NCBI GenBank assembly: GCA_964617565.1
Contig: CAZTYH010000002.1
Span: 20,343 to 84,342, forward strand
Direction of reading: 5' to 3'
Origin: JAKJGV01 sp964617565
GTDB lineage: Bacteria > Verrucomicrobiota > Kiritimatiellia > CAIQIC01 > JAGNIJ01
DNA length: 64,000 nucleotides
The position numbers were made by a program, and so were the translations under genes. The notes under the pieces were generated by a model, which worked only from the letters and a program-made list of their open reading frames with translations, made no database searches and was not told the DNA's origin. Below are positions 1-9,029 of this stretch, in pieces (the stretch's first letter is position 1; each line of letters opens with the position of its first letter).

Positions 1-408
1 GATGTTGTCTGCTTCAACGACAAGCAGATCAACACAGGAAACCACGTCTACCTCAGCGTCCGCCCGGAAAAAATCCGGATCTCGCGAAACAAACCGCTGG
101 AGGACAACCTGCACAATGTCGTTCCGGCACGGGTGGAAGACGTCATCTATCTTGGCTCCAGCACCAAGTACCGCGTTCGCGCGCAGGACTACAGGATTTT
201 TGTCTATCAACAACACAGCCGCTTCAGCCTCGACCAGCGCTCCATCACGTGGAATGACGACGTGTGGATCTGGTGGCACGCCGACGATGGATTCATGCTG
301 GAGCGCTACAGCGAGTCGGACGAAAACCTGATGCAGCTGCCCCCCGAGGCAGTAGCTACAGCCGAAAATTCCGGGGTACTCGGACCCAAGCCAAATCGCA
401 TACCATGA
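1..408 (+). CDS. potA: Polyamine ABC transporter ATP-binding protein, C-terminal part (5' end outside window)
   Basis: Open from the first base in frame 1 to a TGA at 406-408. The visible 135 residues are the C-terminal TOBE-type regulatory part of a PotA-like ATPase. The phrase VRPEKIRIS is typical of the point where the Pot/CUT ATPase C-terminal beta-barrel begins. The Walker motifs lie outside the window. The stop overlaps the start of the first permease (ATGA at 405-408), and the next three genes encode the permeases and binding protein of the same system. PotA would couple ATP hydrolysis to spermidine/putrescine import at the cytoplasmic face of the inner membrane. Confidence 0.88.
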   Translation, partial: DVVCFNDKQINTGNHVYLSVRPEKIRISRNKPLEDNLHNVVPARVEDVIYLGSSTKYRVRAQDYRIFVYQQHSRFSLDQRSITWNDDVWIWWHADDGFMLERYSESDENLMQLPPEAVATAENSGVLGPKPNRIP

Positions 409-1286
409 AGGTCAACCGAAAGCGGAAGCTGCATGAGTGGTTCATCACGCTGCCATCTTTCAGCTGGCTGACTGTCCTGTTCGTCATTCCGACGCTCATC
501 ATCTTCGTCATCACCTTCAAACCCTCAGATCCTTACGGCGGTATCGGCGACGGGTGGACGCTCAACACGCTGATCAGCCTCGGCAATCCCAATTATCCGG
601 CAATCATCTGGCGCACCCTCTGGCTAAGCGTGGTAACGACCCTCGTCAGCATCCTGCTTGCGGTTCCCATGGGTTACTTCATGGCCCGGGTGAGCGCAAA
701 ATGGCAGCAATTGCTGCTCCTGCTCGTGGTGGTGCCCTTCTGGACCAGCTTCCTCGTGCGCATTTTTGCGTGGAAGGTGCTTCTCCATCCAGAAGGCCCC
801 CTGAAACAACTGCTGGTCCTGCTCTCGCTGGCGACGCCGGACACCTCTCTCCTTTATAATTCCGGCGCCATATTGCTTGTGCTGGTATATACCTACCTTC
901 CGTTCGCCATTCTCCCAATTTATGCGGCGGCGGAAAAATTCGACTTTCGCCTCATCGAGGCGGCCCGCGACCTTGGAGCCCACCAGTTGCGCGCGTTTTT
1001 CAGCATCTTTCTTCCCGGAATCCGTCGCGGCCTGTTGACCGCGATCCTCGTCGTATTCATCCCCGCGCTTGGTTCCTATGTCATTCCCGACATCGTCGGC
1101 GGACCTCACAGTGAAATGATCGGCAACAAGATCGCGCAGCGCACGTTCGTGGATCGCAACCTGCCGCACGCAAGCGGCCTCTCCGCGTTCCTCACGCTGG
1201 CCGTGCTGGCGCCGCTGGCCGCCGTGCTGATGCTTCAAAAGAAGAAAGGCCCGGCCGGCGGACCGCTCATCGAGGAGGATGCATGA
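405..1286 (+). CDS. potB: Spermidine/putrescine ABC transporter permease PotB
   Basis: 293 residues with about six hydrophobic segments and the permease EAA loop (EAARDLGAH followed by FFSIFLPGI) that docks on the ATPase. The start at 405 is chosen because the ATG overlaps the potA stop (ATGA) and gives the usual basic N-terminus (MKVNRKRKLHEW) before the first membrane segment; the frame is open further upstream but that part lies inside potA. Length fits PotB (about 280-290). The stop overlaps the next permease (ATGA at 1283-1286). Exact substrate, spermidine versus putrescine, is not decidable from sequence. Confidence 0.92.
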   Translation: MKVNRKRKLHEWFITLPSFSWLTVLFVIPTLIIFVITFKPSDPYGGIGDGWTLNTLISLGNPNYPAIIWRTLWLSVVTTLVSILLAVPMGYFMARVSAKWQQLLLLLVVVPFWTSFLVRIFAWKVLLHPEGPLKQLLVLLSLATPDTSLLYNSGAILLVLVYTYLPFAILPIYAAAEKFDFRLIEAARDLGAHQLRAFFSIFLPGIRRGLLTAILVVFIPALGSYVIPDIVGGPHSEMIGNKIAQRTFVDRNLPHASGLSAFLTLAVLAPLAAVLMLQKKKGPAGGPLIEEDA

Positions 1287-2053
1287 AACACAGCCGCCTC
1301 CCGCAGATCATCACCATTCTTGTCCTGGTTTTCTTCTATCTCCCGATCATCGTGCTCGTCATCAATTCTTTCAACGCGTCGCGATTCGGCGGAACGTGGG
1401 AAGGATTCAGCTTAAAGTGGTACGACCGGTTGTTTCATCAGCGCGACATCTGGTTTGCGCTGCGAAACACCCTGGTCATCGCGGTGGGCGCCACCGTGGT
1501 CTCCGCAGTACTCGGCACGACCGCCGCTTTTGCCCTGCATCGCTTCAGCACCCGCCTCCAGCGGGCGCATTACACGCTGATCTACACGCCGCTCGTCGTG
1601 CCGGACATCCTGATGGGTATGAGCCTTCTGCTCTTCTTCGTTGCGTCGGGCATTAAACTCGGCCTGTTCACCATCTTTCTCGCTCACACCACGTTCTGCA
1701 TCAGTTACGTCGCCATGGTCGTGCTCGCGCGATTGCAGGATTTTGACTTCTCCGTGATCGAAGCCGCGCAGGATCTCGGAGCAGGCTGGTGGACCACAAC
1801 CACCCGCGTCCTTCTCCCTCTCCTGGCACCCGGCATCGCCGCGGGAGCCTTGCTGGCTTTCACCCTCTCGATTGACGATTTCGTTATCTCGTTCTTCGTC
1901 GCAGGTCCCGGCTCGACAACGCTCCCCATTCGTATTTACAGTATGATCAAACATGGGTCTCCGCCGCTTATCAATGCGCTTTCGACCATTCTGCTGGTCG
2001 TGACGTTTACGGCGGTGGCCATCAGTCAACGCCTGACAAAGGAGAAGACATGA
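1283..2053 (+). CDS. potC: Spermidine/putrescine ABC transporter permease PotC
   Basis: 256 residues, the second integral membrane subunit of the polyamine importer. It begins with a short basic N-terminus and a long hydrophobic helix followed by NSFNASRFGG, characteristic of PotC/PotI. The EAA loop (EAAQDLGAGWW ... VLLPLLAPGI) lies in the last third, followed by SIDDFVISFF, another PotC hallmark. Overlaps potB by 4 bases and potD by 4 bases, so the operon is translationally coupled throughout. Confidence 0.93.
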   Translation: MKHSRLPQIITILVLVFFYLPIIVLVINSFNASRFGGTWEGFSLKWYDRLFHQRDIWFALRNTLVIAVGATVVSAVLGTTAAFALHRFSTRLQRAHYTLIYTPLVVPDILMGMSLLLFFVASGIKLGLFTIFLAHTTFCISYVAMVVLARLQDFDFSVIEAAQDLGAGWWTTTTRVLLPLLAPGIAAGALLAFTLSIDDFVISFFVAGPGSTTLPIRIYSMIKHGSPPLINALSTILLVVTFTAVAISQRLTKEKT

Positions 2054-3087
2054 AAAGATTCGTTCGATCCGCCCTGGGCATGGTCGCGGTGGCCGCGTTG
2101 TTTTGCGGCTGCGGTCGAGGGAAGCCGGTTCTGCACCTCTACACGTGGGCCGATTACATCAAGCCGGAGCTGGTGCGGCAGTTCGAGCGCGAACAGGGCT
2201 GCCGGGTTGTGATTGATACCTTCGATTCGAACGAAGCGATGTATGCCAAGCTCAAGGCAGGCGCAACGGGATACGATGTGCTCGTTCCAAGCAGCTACAT
2301 GGTCAAACTGCTGTTCGAACAGAACATGCTGCAGCCGATCCAGCACAACCTGATCCCGAACCTCGTGCACATTGACCAGGAATACCTGCGGATCGCCATG
2401 GACAAGAAGATGGATCACAGCGTTCCGTACATGCTCACCAACACCGGGTTTGCCTACCTCCAAAGCCGGGCAGGCGATGTGGAGCCAAGCTGGTCGGTCT
2501 TCGGTCGCGCGGATCTCGCGGGCCGCATGACCATGCTGAACGACATGCGTGAAACAATCGGCGCCGCGCTCAAATCGCTGGGGTTCAGCCTGAACACCCG
2601 CGACGAGCGCGAGCTGGCCGCCGCACGCGATGTCGTTATCGGCTGGAAAAAGAACCTTGCGAAATTCGAAAACGAACAATACAAGTCCGGCCTCGCCTCC
2701 GGTGAGTTCATCCTCGTGCACGGCTATAACGGCGACATTCTCCAGGTCATGGAAGAGAACGACGACATCGTGTTCATCGTGCCGCAGGAAGGAACTTCCA
2801 TTTCCTGCGACGATATGGTCATTCCGAAGGACGCGCGCAATGTCGAGCTCGCGCACGCGTTCATCAATTTTCTCCACGACCCTGAAATCGCGGCGGAAAA
2901 TACGGAATTCATTTACTTCCTGTGCCCCAACAGCAGCAGTTATCGCCACCTGAGCGACGAAATCCGCGATGACACCTCCATCTTCCTTCCGCCCGACGTC
3001 CGCGCCAAGAGCGAGATGATCGAGGATCTCGGAGAAGAGAATGTGAAGTACACCCGGATCTGGGATGAGATCAAAGCGGCGGAATAA
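2050..3087 (+). CDS. potD: Spermidine/putrescine-binding lipoprotein PotD
   Basis: 345 residues. A signal peptide ends in a lipobox (ALFCGCG), so the protein is probably lipid-anchored outside the inner membrane. The mature N-terminus LHLYTWADYIKPELV and the later YDVLVPSSYMV are standard PotD/PotF motifs contributing to the polyamine-binding cleft. As last gene of the pot operon it overlaps potC by 4 bases. A gram-negative PotD is usually soluble and periplasmic; a lipoprotein form is common outside Proteobacteria. Confidence 0.93.
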   Translation: MKRFVRSALGMVAVAALFCGCGRGKPVLHLYTWADYIKPELVRQFEREQGCRVVIDTFDSNEAMYAKLKAGATGYDVLVPSSYMVKLLFEQNMLQPIQHNLIPNLVHIDQEYLRIAMDKKMDHSVPYMLTNTGFAYLQSRAGDVEPSWSVFGRADLAGRMTMLNDMRETIGAALKSLGFSLNTRDERELAAARDVVIGWKKNLAKFENEQYKSGLASGEFILVHGYNGDILQVMEENDDIVFIVPQEGTSISCDDMVIPKDARNVELAHAFINFLHDPEIAAENTEFIYFLCPNSSSYRHLSDEIRDDTSIFLPPDVRAKSEMIEDLGEENVKYTRIWDEIKAAE

Positions 3088-3123
3088 AAACCTGACGCTT
3101 ATCAGCGGCGGCTGCATGTCAAA

Positions 3124-4110
3124 ATGTTGATGATGTCTAATCGAGGCTGCGCAGCCGCGCCCGGACGGGCGCGGCTGCGGTTTCGTGTGTTACTTCTGCT
3201 GATGTGCGCAATCCTTTTCAGCGGTTGCGGTCGAAGCACGACACCTCCTGCAACCCCGCCCGTGTTTGACCCTTCCGCGTTTGATCAACAACGCGCATAT
3301 GACGAACTGGTTCGGTTTCTTGCCCTGGGCCTGCGCGATTCCGGCACACCCGGCGTCGAACAGGCCGCACACTACCTGGCAGACCGCCTCAAGGCGGACG
3401 GCATCGAAGCTCACGTGGACGAATTTGAGGACCCGACTCCGCGAGGACCCGTAACCTTCCGCAATGTCATTGGCCGTCTTCCGGGACAGGGAAATGGACT
3501 TATTATCATCGGATCGCATTACGACACGAAGGCGGGTATGCCCGAAGGCTTCGAGGGCGCCAACGATTCCGGCTCCAGTACGGCCGTTCTCCTCGAATTG
3601 GCGCGTATCATGGCGAAAAGCCCGGCCGTCGCGCCCGAGATCTGGTTCGCGTTCTTCGATGGCGAGGAATGTATGATTCGCTACAGTGCGATTGATGGCT
3701 TGCACGGAAGCCGGCGCATGGCCGGCGAAATCGTCAAAAGAAACCGCGCTTCCGAGGTCCTTGCCGTGATCATCCTCGACATGATCGGCGACCGCGACCT
3801 GACGATCACGATTCCGCGAAACACCACGTCGTGGCTTGTGACCTCCGCATTCGATGCCGCGCGCGACGAAAATGCGCGCGCCTCGTTTTCACTCTATCCT
3901 TTCGAGATCCTGGACGACCACGTGCCGTTCCTGCAGGCGGGCATGCCGGTTTTGAATCTCATTGATTTCCATTATGGCAGCGAGCCGGGCCGAAACGACC
4001 ACTGGCACTCGGCCGGGGATACCCTGGATAAGATCAGCGCCGAGAGCCTCGGTCTCGTGGGCCGCGTGACGATCCGTGTCGTAAACCGGATTATTCTGCG
4101 CGATCGGTAA
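3124..4110 (+). CDS. M28-family zinc peptidase / glutaminyl-cyclase-like lipoprotein
   Basis: 328 residues with a signal peptide and lipobox (LFSGCG), so an exported lipoprotein. The M28 di-zinc signature is complete in order: SHYDTK, GANDSGSS, FDGEE, LDMIGD and DHWHSAGDT. The stretch DDHVPFLQAGMPVLNLI resembles glutaminyl-peptide cyclotransferases (DDHIPFL-type) more than aminopeptidases, so N-terminal glutaminyl cyclisation is a real alternative to aminopeptidase activity. Start is uncertain: ATG at 3124 is used, with ATGs also at 3130 and 3133, and no convincing ribosome site. The 3' end overlaps the convergent MauE gene by 20 bases. Confidence 0.85.
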   Translation: MLMMSNRGCAAAPGRARLRFRVLLLLMCAILFSGCGRSTTPPATPPVFDPSAFDQQRAYDELVRFLALGLRDSGTPGVEQAAHYLADRLKADGIEAHVDEFEDPTPRGPVTFRNVIGRLPGQGNGLIIIGSHYDTKAGMPEGFEGANDSGSSTAVLLELARIMAKSPAVAPEIWFAFFDGEECMIRYSAIDGLHGSRRMAGEIVKRNRASEVLAVIILDMIGDRDLTITIPRNTTSWLVTSAFDAARDENARASFSLYPFEILDDHVPFLQAGMPVLNLIDFHYGSEPGRNDHWHSAGDTLDKISAESLGLVGRVTIRVVNRIILRDR

Positions 4111-4525
4111 GCCCTTTTGAATCCGGCGCCCGGAAAACAATCCACGCCGCGGCCATCAGCACCAGGTTGCGAACCACATTCCACCAACCGGATGAAGCGG
4201 CTTCGTCGCTCACCGAAAAACATCCGCAACTCACGTTCACGCCGCGCAGAAGATTGAAAGTCATGGCCCCCGCGAAAACGGCCAGCAGCAGCAAGACAAT
4301 CAGCGCTGCACCCCTGCGCCATCCCGGCACCAGCAAGGCAAGAGCCGTGACCAATTCCAGCCACGGCAAATAAACCGCCGCAATATTGATGAGCCCGTAC
4401 GGAAGAACCTGGTAACGGAAAACAGCGACCGCAAAATCATGCGGCGACGCAATCTTCGGAATACACGCCACGAGAAAAACGACCGCCAGGAGGACAGCGC
4501 TGAGCAGAACGGCCGCGCGGCGCAT
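4091..4525 (-). CDS. MauE/DoxX-like membrane protein
   Basis: 144 residues with four predicted membrane helices and a conserved cysteine pair (SCGCF) after the third helix, as in MauE/DoxX-type proteins that take part in periplasmic thiol-disulfide chemistry. The start at 4525 is chosen over an upstream ATG at 4564 because it overlaps the upstream rhodanese stop as TGATG, indicating translational coupling. Third gene of a minus-strand operon after DUF1573 and rhodanese. The role in transferring reducing equivalents or sulfur is inferred from family and neighbours. Confidence 0.75.
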   Translation of the reverse strand: MRRAAVLLSAVLLAVVFLVACIPKIASPHDFAVAVFRYQVLPYGLINIAAVYLPWLELVTALALLVPGWRRGAALIVLLLLAVFAGAMTFNLLRGVNVSCGCFSVSDEAASSGWWNVVRNLVLMAAAWIVFRAPDSKGLTDRAE

Positions 4526-5031
4526 CACGGCCCCCTTTCGGACGGATGGCCCGCTTCCACCCATTTTTCCATTCCACCCGCGTACAATACGATGTTCGTC
4601 ATTCCCTGTTTGCGCAGCTCCACAGCAACAAGAAAGGACTCGTCGCAGGTTTCACCGGAGCAGTAAGTCACGATCGGAAAAGACGGCCCCAGTAGAAACT
4701 GCACTTCGGGCATTTTTTCCTCCATGGCCATAAAGGGAAGCGAGAAAGCTCCGGGAATACGTTCCTGGCGATACTCCGCATCTGACCGTGCATCGAGGAA
4801 GATGTGGGTTCCCCGCTGGAAATATTCCCAGGCTTCCGCGGTCGTAATGAGCGTCATGCCCTCCTGCAGCGCTCGCGCCTCTATGTAGTGGCTCCAGTCT
4901 TCGACCCAGGGAATACGGCGCGGCGAAATCACGTTGGCCGCCGTGCCGAGAACGGCCGCAATCGCGGCGATCGCAAACACGCTGGACAAGGTTTCGCGCA
5001 ACCGGTTCCTGGCGTTTGGGCTATCCGTCAT
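4525..5031 (-). CDS. Membrane-anchored rhodanese-domain protein
   Basis: 168 residues. An N-terminal hydrophobic helix (about residues 15-35) anchors a rhodanese domain with FLDARSDAEYRQERIPGA and an active-site loop CSGETCD, where the first Cys is the expected persulfide-carrying residue. The C-terminus YAGGMEKWVEAG is the usual end of the fold. Overlaps DUF1573 upstream (ATGA at 5028-5031) and the MauE gene downstream by one base. Probable periplasmic sulfur or thiol relay; substrate unknown. Confidence 0.83.
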   Translation of the reverse strand: MTDSPNARNRLRETLSSVFAIAAIAAVLGTAANVISPRRIPWVEDWSHYIEARALQEGMTLITTAEAWEYFQRGTHIFLDARSDAEYRQERIPGAFSLPFMAMEEKMPEVQFLLGPSFPIVTYCSGETCDESFLVAVELRKQGMTNIVLYAGGMEKWVEAGHPSERGP

Positions 5032-6032
5032 TGCTGAACGGCGGGTTGGGGAACAATACGCAATGGAATTGCGAATTCCTTCGCTCCTTCCAGCGTAGTG
5101 GTGATTCGCACAGCCTTTCCGTCGAGGTCCATTACCGGACGCATGTTTCGCACTTCGATGCGATAGGCGCTCGGGCCGGTCGGTTGAATGCGCGCCTCCA
5201 TCGCCGGATCCGGAAGGTCAACGGACACTATCTGAAACGGGGTCTCTCCCTCGGAACGGCAAAGGATATAACGCACTTCCGAGCGATCGGGATTTTCAGG
5301 AAGAACAATCTCGTGAGGAGCAAACGTCAGTTCGCCCACGATAAATGCGGAAACGACAATCTCAAAAACGGGTTGCGAGGCGATATCCGTCTCGACGCGA
5401 ATATTTCCGCGCAGCGCGCCTTTATCAAGGGGAGGCACCGTTGAAACAACGATCTGGTGCGATCCTCCACCCGCAACCGCGATGTTGGTGACCATGAGCT
5501 GGGGAATATTGGCTTCCAGCTTGCGCAGCTCGATGGTTTTTCCACTGCGCCCCACCAACTCCACAACGCCCGTCACCACGGCATCCGCCGTGATTCTTCC
5601 GAAGAAAAGCTGCCTCGGATTCACCTGGAATTCCGTCACCGCGGTGCCGTCGAAATAGAGGGTGTAGGTGGGCGTCTGCGGATCATTGGACTGAATCATG
5701 ATCGCTTTCCGTTGGCGGCCCTGCCGTCCACGCAGGTCCAGCTTCGCTTTCAGGTCCGCCGTCTCGCCCGGTGCAATGAATTTGTGCGAAAGATCCGTCG
5801 CCGTACAACCGCAGGTGGCGCGCACACTGCTTATTTCGAGCGAAACATCTCCCTCATTGCGGATCACAAAGGTGTGCTCAATCACCTGGTTGTTGTCCGC
5901 CTCTCCGAAATCATAGGTCGGTTGGTCGCAGATAATTCGCGGGGCCGGTGCCGGCGCATCCTGTGCGCCCACCACGCCGGTCAAACAGACGAACAGCAGA
6001 AGGCCCACGAAGGAAAAAAGCGTTCTTTGCAT
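5028..6032 (-). CDS. Exported DUF1573-domain protein
   Basis: 334 residues with a cleavable signal peptide (to about residue 23). Residues about 35-120 carry the DUF1573 signature: YDFGEADNNQVIEHTFVIRN, then RATCGCTA, with the invariant CGC, and QSNDP. The rest is further Ig-like beta-sandwich. DUF1573 proteins are common secreted proteins of Bacteroidota and PVC bacteria with no firm biochemical role. First gene of a three-gene operon with rhodanese and MauE, all with exposed cysteines, which suggests a common extracytoplasmic thiol function. Confidence 0.85.
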   Translation of the reverse strand: MQRTLFSFVGLLLFVCLTGVVGAQDAPAPAPRIICDQPTYDFGEADNNQVIEHTFVIRNEGDVSLEISSVRATCGCTATDLSHKFIAPGETADLKAKLDLRGRQGRQRKAIMIQSNDPQTPTYTLYFDGTAVTEFQVNPRQLFFGRITADAVVTGVVELVGRSGKTIELRKLEANIPQLMVTNIAVAGGGSHQIVVSTVPPLDKGALRGNIRVETDIASQPVFEIVVSAFIVGELTFAPHEIVLPENPDRSEVRYILCRSEGETPFQIVSVDLPDPAMEARIQPTGPSAYRIEVRNMRPVMDLDGKAVRITTTLEGAKEFAIPLRIVPQPAVQQ

Positions 6033-6230
6033 GTTTTTATAACTCCGGTTTGCGTACTATCCGTAACGTTATTGCACCCCCACGAGGGGTTCAACTTGTT
6101 TTTTGACCCGTCGCGCTTCGCGTTGTTCAACCGCAAGCGCTGTTGACGCTGATGCATCCCGCGGGATACAGTCTGAGCATTAGTGTTAACCGGTCCGCCG
6201 GACTTGCGTGCTGAAGTTGTGCGGGTACCC
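6033..6230. promoter_or_regulatory. Divergent intergenic region between DUF1573 operon and kinase gene
   Basis: About 200 bases separating divergently transcribed genes, so promoters for both are expected here. On the plus strand TTGACG at 6143-6148 followed after 18 bases by TACAGT is a possible weak sigma-70-like pair for the kinase; it is not strong evidence. No hairpin or operator was noticed. Confidence 0.3.
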
Positions 6231-8543
6231 ATGGAACGCATCAAATCATTGCCCGGCTACGAGTTTCTTGGCCGAATTGCGGAAGGCGGCATGGCCGCTG
6301 TGTGGCTCGCGCGACAGGTGTCGCTCGACCGGCAGGTAGCCATTAAAATCCTTTCTCCCGATTTTGCACGCGAGGAAGAAGCCCGCCGCAACTTTCATCA
6401 CGAAGCCCAGGCCGCGGCGCGCCTGAACCATCCCGGCATTGTCCAGGTGTATGATGCCGGCGAGCATCATGGCGCCATTTTCATGGTCATGGAATATGTA
6501 AACGGATGCACTGTCTCGGATCTCCTGGAGCGCAAGAAACGCATCAGCGAACGTCACGCTCTGCTTATCGCCGAAGGCATAGCGCTCGCGCTCGAATATG
6601 CATGGAACGAAGCGCAACTGATCCACTGCGACATCAAACCGGAGAATGTTCTCGTTGCACAGGATGGTTCCGTGAAGCTGGCCGATCTGAGCATCGCACG
6701 CTTTATCGGCGCCCATGCGGAGCCGGATATGATCGAGGGCACCCCGCACTATGCGTCCCCCGAACAGGTGCGCGGGGAACTGGACCTCGACTGCCGGACC
6801 GACATCTATTCTCTCGGCGCCATGCTTTATCATCTTGTCACCGGCCGATTGCCGTTCGCCGACAGCCAGGGCCTCCAGGCGATGAAAAGGCAACTGAACG
6901 ATTACCTTCCCGACCCCACTGAAATGAATCACAGCCTTTCCTCGGGCACTCCTTGGCTTCTGGAAAAGATGATGGTTAAGGATCGGACCCAGCGTTACTC
7001 CTCGTGGGGCGATGTATTGCGCGACATCGAGCGGGTGAAATCGGATGAAATGCCGGCAGTCCAACCGCCCACCGCAGGTCAAAGCACGATAATGAGAAGC
7101 GAAGCCCGCACTTGGGCCGTCGCACGAAAAACAGCGGCGCCGGCCGCCGTGCAATCGGCACCTGAACCGATCAAGGAACCTTCCCCCGTCGCGGCTTCAG
7201 AGCCGGTCGCTGCCGATGCGAAGGCCGGCGGCAAGGCAAAGCAGAGAAAGATCATCCTGCCCAAGGATATGCGCCGACCGATTGCCGGTTCGCCGCGCCC
7301 CCCCACCGGGCGCGACCTTTCGCGCGAGGCACTCTCCCTGATCCTCATGTTGCTGGCCGTTATAGCCGCCTACGGCGCCCTGGTTTTCTTTCATGTGTTT
7401 CGCGACCGGCAGGAGCACGTCCAGACCCGATACTGGGAGCAAAAGGAAACCAGCGGCCCGAAAATCCATCGCAAGCCCCCCTCCTCAGCGCCCCGGAAAT
7501 CGGCCGCGCCGCAAAGAATCGCCTCGCAGCCACGGTCGGTACAACCGGCAACCCCGGCCTCAAAGTCATCACAGGAAAATCCGGAAAACTGGCGCCACCC
7601 CACCTATCTTAAAGGTGCGCATCTTTTCAACGAAGCACTCGAGAAGTACACCCAGTATCAAAAAGACAAGCAGAACCCTGATGTTCTGAAAACCATCGAA
7701 CAGCAGTGTCGCGAAGCGATTCGTGCCTTCGAATTTGTGAAGCCGTTCGCGCCGAAGGATCTAGACATCCAGCGTTTGATTGACCAGTGCTATCACCTGA
7801 TTTCAGACACCCGGCACTCCACGCTGCTCCTGCCCGCCTCGACCGCCAAGGGCCCCCAATCGTCCATTACCCAGGCGCAGCCTCCCGCCATCGCCCAACT
7901 CGGAGGAGAAGTGGACAGCCTGATTCTTGCGCCGAGCTGGAATTCACCGCAAACAGGGGTAAGCGGGCGGGTGCTGGAAGATCTCGCCGCCATGCTCGAT
8001 GGGAAAGCCGTGGCAAACGTGGATTTGAATGCGGACACGTCTCTTGTTGTCTTCGGACAAATTTTCTACCTCATGCCCGCACGCGAAGCCGCCCGAATCA
8101 TCGGAAAACCGACAGGAGCCCGCCGGCGACTTACCACGCCGGGGTTCCCGAAGGACAGTTTTCATTACTACACGCTCGCCGGAAATTTCGGAAACGGCTT
8201 CGATCAAATTTATCTCATCACGGACAGCACGGATCGGATCGTCGCCGTGCAGTTGGTCCGCGAGCGCACCGACAAGGAATTGTGGCTGGATTCCCAGCTG
8301 TTCCAGGATCAGTGGAGTACCTACAATTTCGTGGAAGCAAAAACCAAGGGTAATCCCAAGTGGAAAGTGGCGCTCCGATCCGAAAAAACCGGGCGAATAC
8401 TCCGCGTGGACAGCGAACTTGTGGCGGGCGATGCCAACGCTTATTTCGGCCTCGGCGATTCAAAATCGCGCGCTTCGCTTTACTTGCCGGAGCCGATCGC
8501 AAACCTCATCGCTTCCCGCGTTTCCGAGCTGCAGAAAAAGTAA
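6231..8543 (+). CDS. Membrane Ser/Thr protein kinase with extracytoplasmic C-terminal domain
   Basis: 770 residues. Residues about 8-275 form a Hanks-type kinase: P-loop GRIAEGGMAAVW, catalytic Lys39 (AIKIL), HCD132-134 in place of HRD with IKPENVL, and activation segment GTPHYASPEQVRG. The DFG motif is altered to DLS (Asp152 retained, Gly replaced by Ser). A Pro/Ala-rich linker leads to one membrane helix (about 366-390), followed by an extracytoplasmic region of some 380 residues without a recognised domain. The ATG at 6231 is preferred over GTG 6183, since it starts just before the kinase fold. Monocistronic by context; activity is probable but the DLS change deserves attention. Confidence 0.88.
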   Translation: MERIKSLPGYEFLGRIAEGGMAAVWLARQVSLDRQVAIKILSPDFAREEEARRNFHHEAQAAARLNHPGIVQVYDAGEHHGAIFMVMEYVNGCTVSDLLERKKRISERHALLIAEGIALALEYAWNEAQLIHCDIKPENVLVAQDGSVKLADLSIARFIGAHAEPDMIEGTPHYASPEQVRGELDLDCRTDIYSLGAMLYHLVTGRLPFADSQGLQAMKRQLNDYLPDPTEMNHSLSSGTPWLLEKMMVKDRTQRYSSWGDVLRDIERVKSDEMPAVQPPTAGQSTIMRSEARTWAVARKTAAPAAVQSAPEPIKEPSPVAASEPVAADAKAGGKAKQRKIILPKDMRRPIAGSPRPPTGRDLSREALSLILMLLAVIAAYGALVFFHVFRDRQEHVQTRYWEQKETSGPKIHRKPPSSAPRKSAAPQRIASQPRSVQPATPASKSSQENPENWRHPTYLKGAHLFNEALEKYTQYQKDKQNPDVLKTIEQQCREAIRAFEFVKPFAPKDLDIQRLIDQCYHLISDTRHSTLLLPASTAKGPQSSITQAQPPAIAQLGGEVDSLILAPSWNSPQTGVSGRVLEDLAAMLDGKAVANVDLNADTSLVVFGQIFYLMPAREAARIIGKPTGARRRLTTPGFPKDSFHYYTLAGNFGNGFDQIYLITDSTDRIVAVQLVRERTDKELWLDSQLFQDQWSTYNFVEAKTKGNPKWKVALRSEKTGRILRVDSELVAGDANAYFGLGDSKSRASLYLPEPIANLIASRVSELQKK

Positions 8544-8623
8544 TTTTCCGGCCTAAACCCTTGCCAACCACCCGGCCGTTCGATACCGTCCGCAAGCAAT
8601 GCAACGGGGGAGCTTCGCAGCCA

Positions 8624-9025
8624 ATGAATAACAACCGTGTTTTAACGAAAATCCTTTTGTACGAGCGCGTCGGATTTTTACTGATTATCGCGCTTCTATG
8701 GTTGAATGAACTTCTCGATATCCCCCATCACGTGTTCGGCGCACCGAACACGCCGGTTAACTGGAGGGAAAGCCTGGTTGAATCCGTGCTGGTGGCAGCG
8801 CTCGCTGTCCTTGTTACGCGTTTCACCCGGTTTACAATGGCCCGCGTCAGCTATCTCGAGCGTTTCATCCTTGTCTGTGCTTCATGCCGTCGCGTTTGTT
8901 TTCACCAGCAATGGATCCCTTTCGATGTCTTTCTCAGGGATCACTCCGACACCCATGTATCACACGGGCTCTGCCCTTCCTGCGCCGCCGAAATGAGCCG
9001 GGGGGTCCTGACTCCATCAGGTTGA
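8624..9025 (+). CDS. Small membrane protein with cytoplasmic zinc-ribbon-like cysteines
   Basis: 133 residues. Two hydrophobic helices (about 16-32 and 51-66) are followed by a tail containing CASCRRVC and, some 35 residues later, HGLCPSCA, a spacing suggestive of a zinc-binding knuckle pair. The start at 8624 has a purine-rich GGGGGAG about 10 bases upstream. It lies 80 bases after the kinase gene on the same strand, so co-expression is possible. The stop is 4 bases from the convergent GH3 stop. I do not recognise the family. Confidence 0.65.
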   Translation: MNNNRVLTKILLYERVGFLLIIALLWLNELLDIPHHVFGAPNTPVNWRESLVESVLVAALAVLVTRFTRFTMARVSYLERFILVCASCRRVCFHQQWIPFDVFLRDHSDTHVSHGLCPSCAAEMSRGVLTPSG

Positions 9026-9029
9026 CTTC

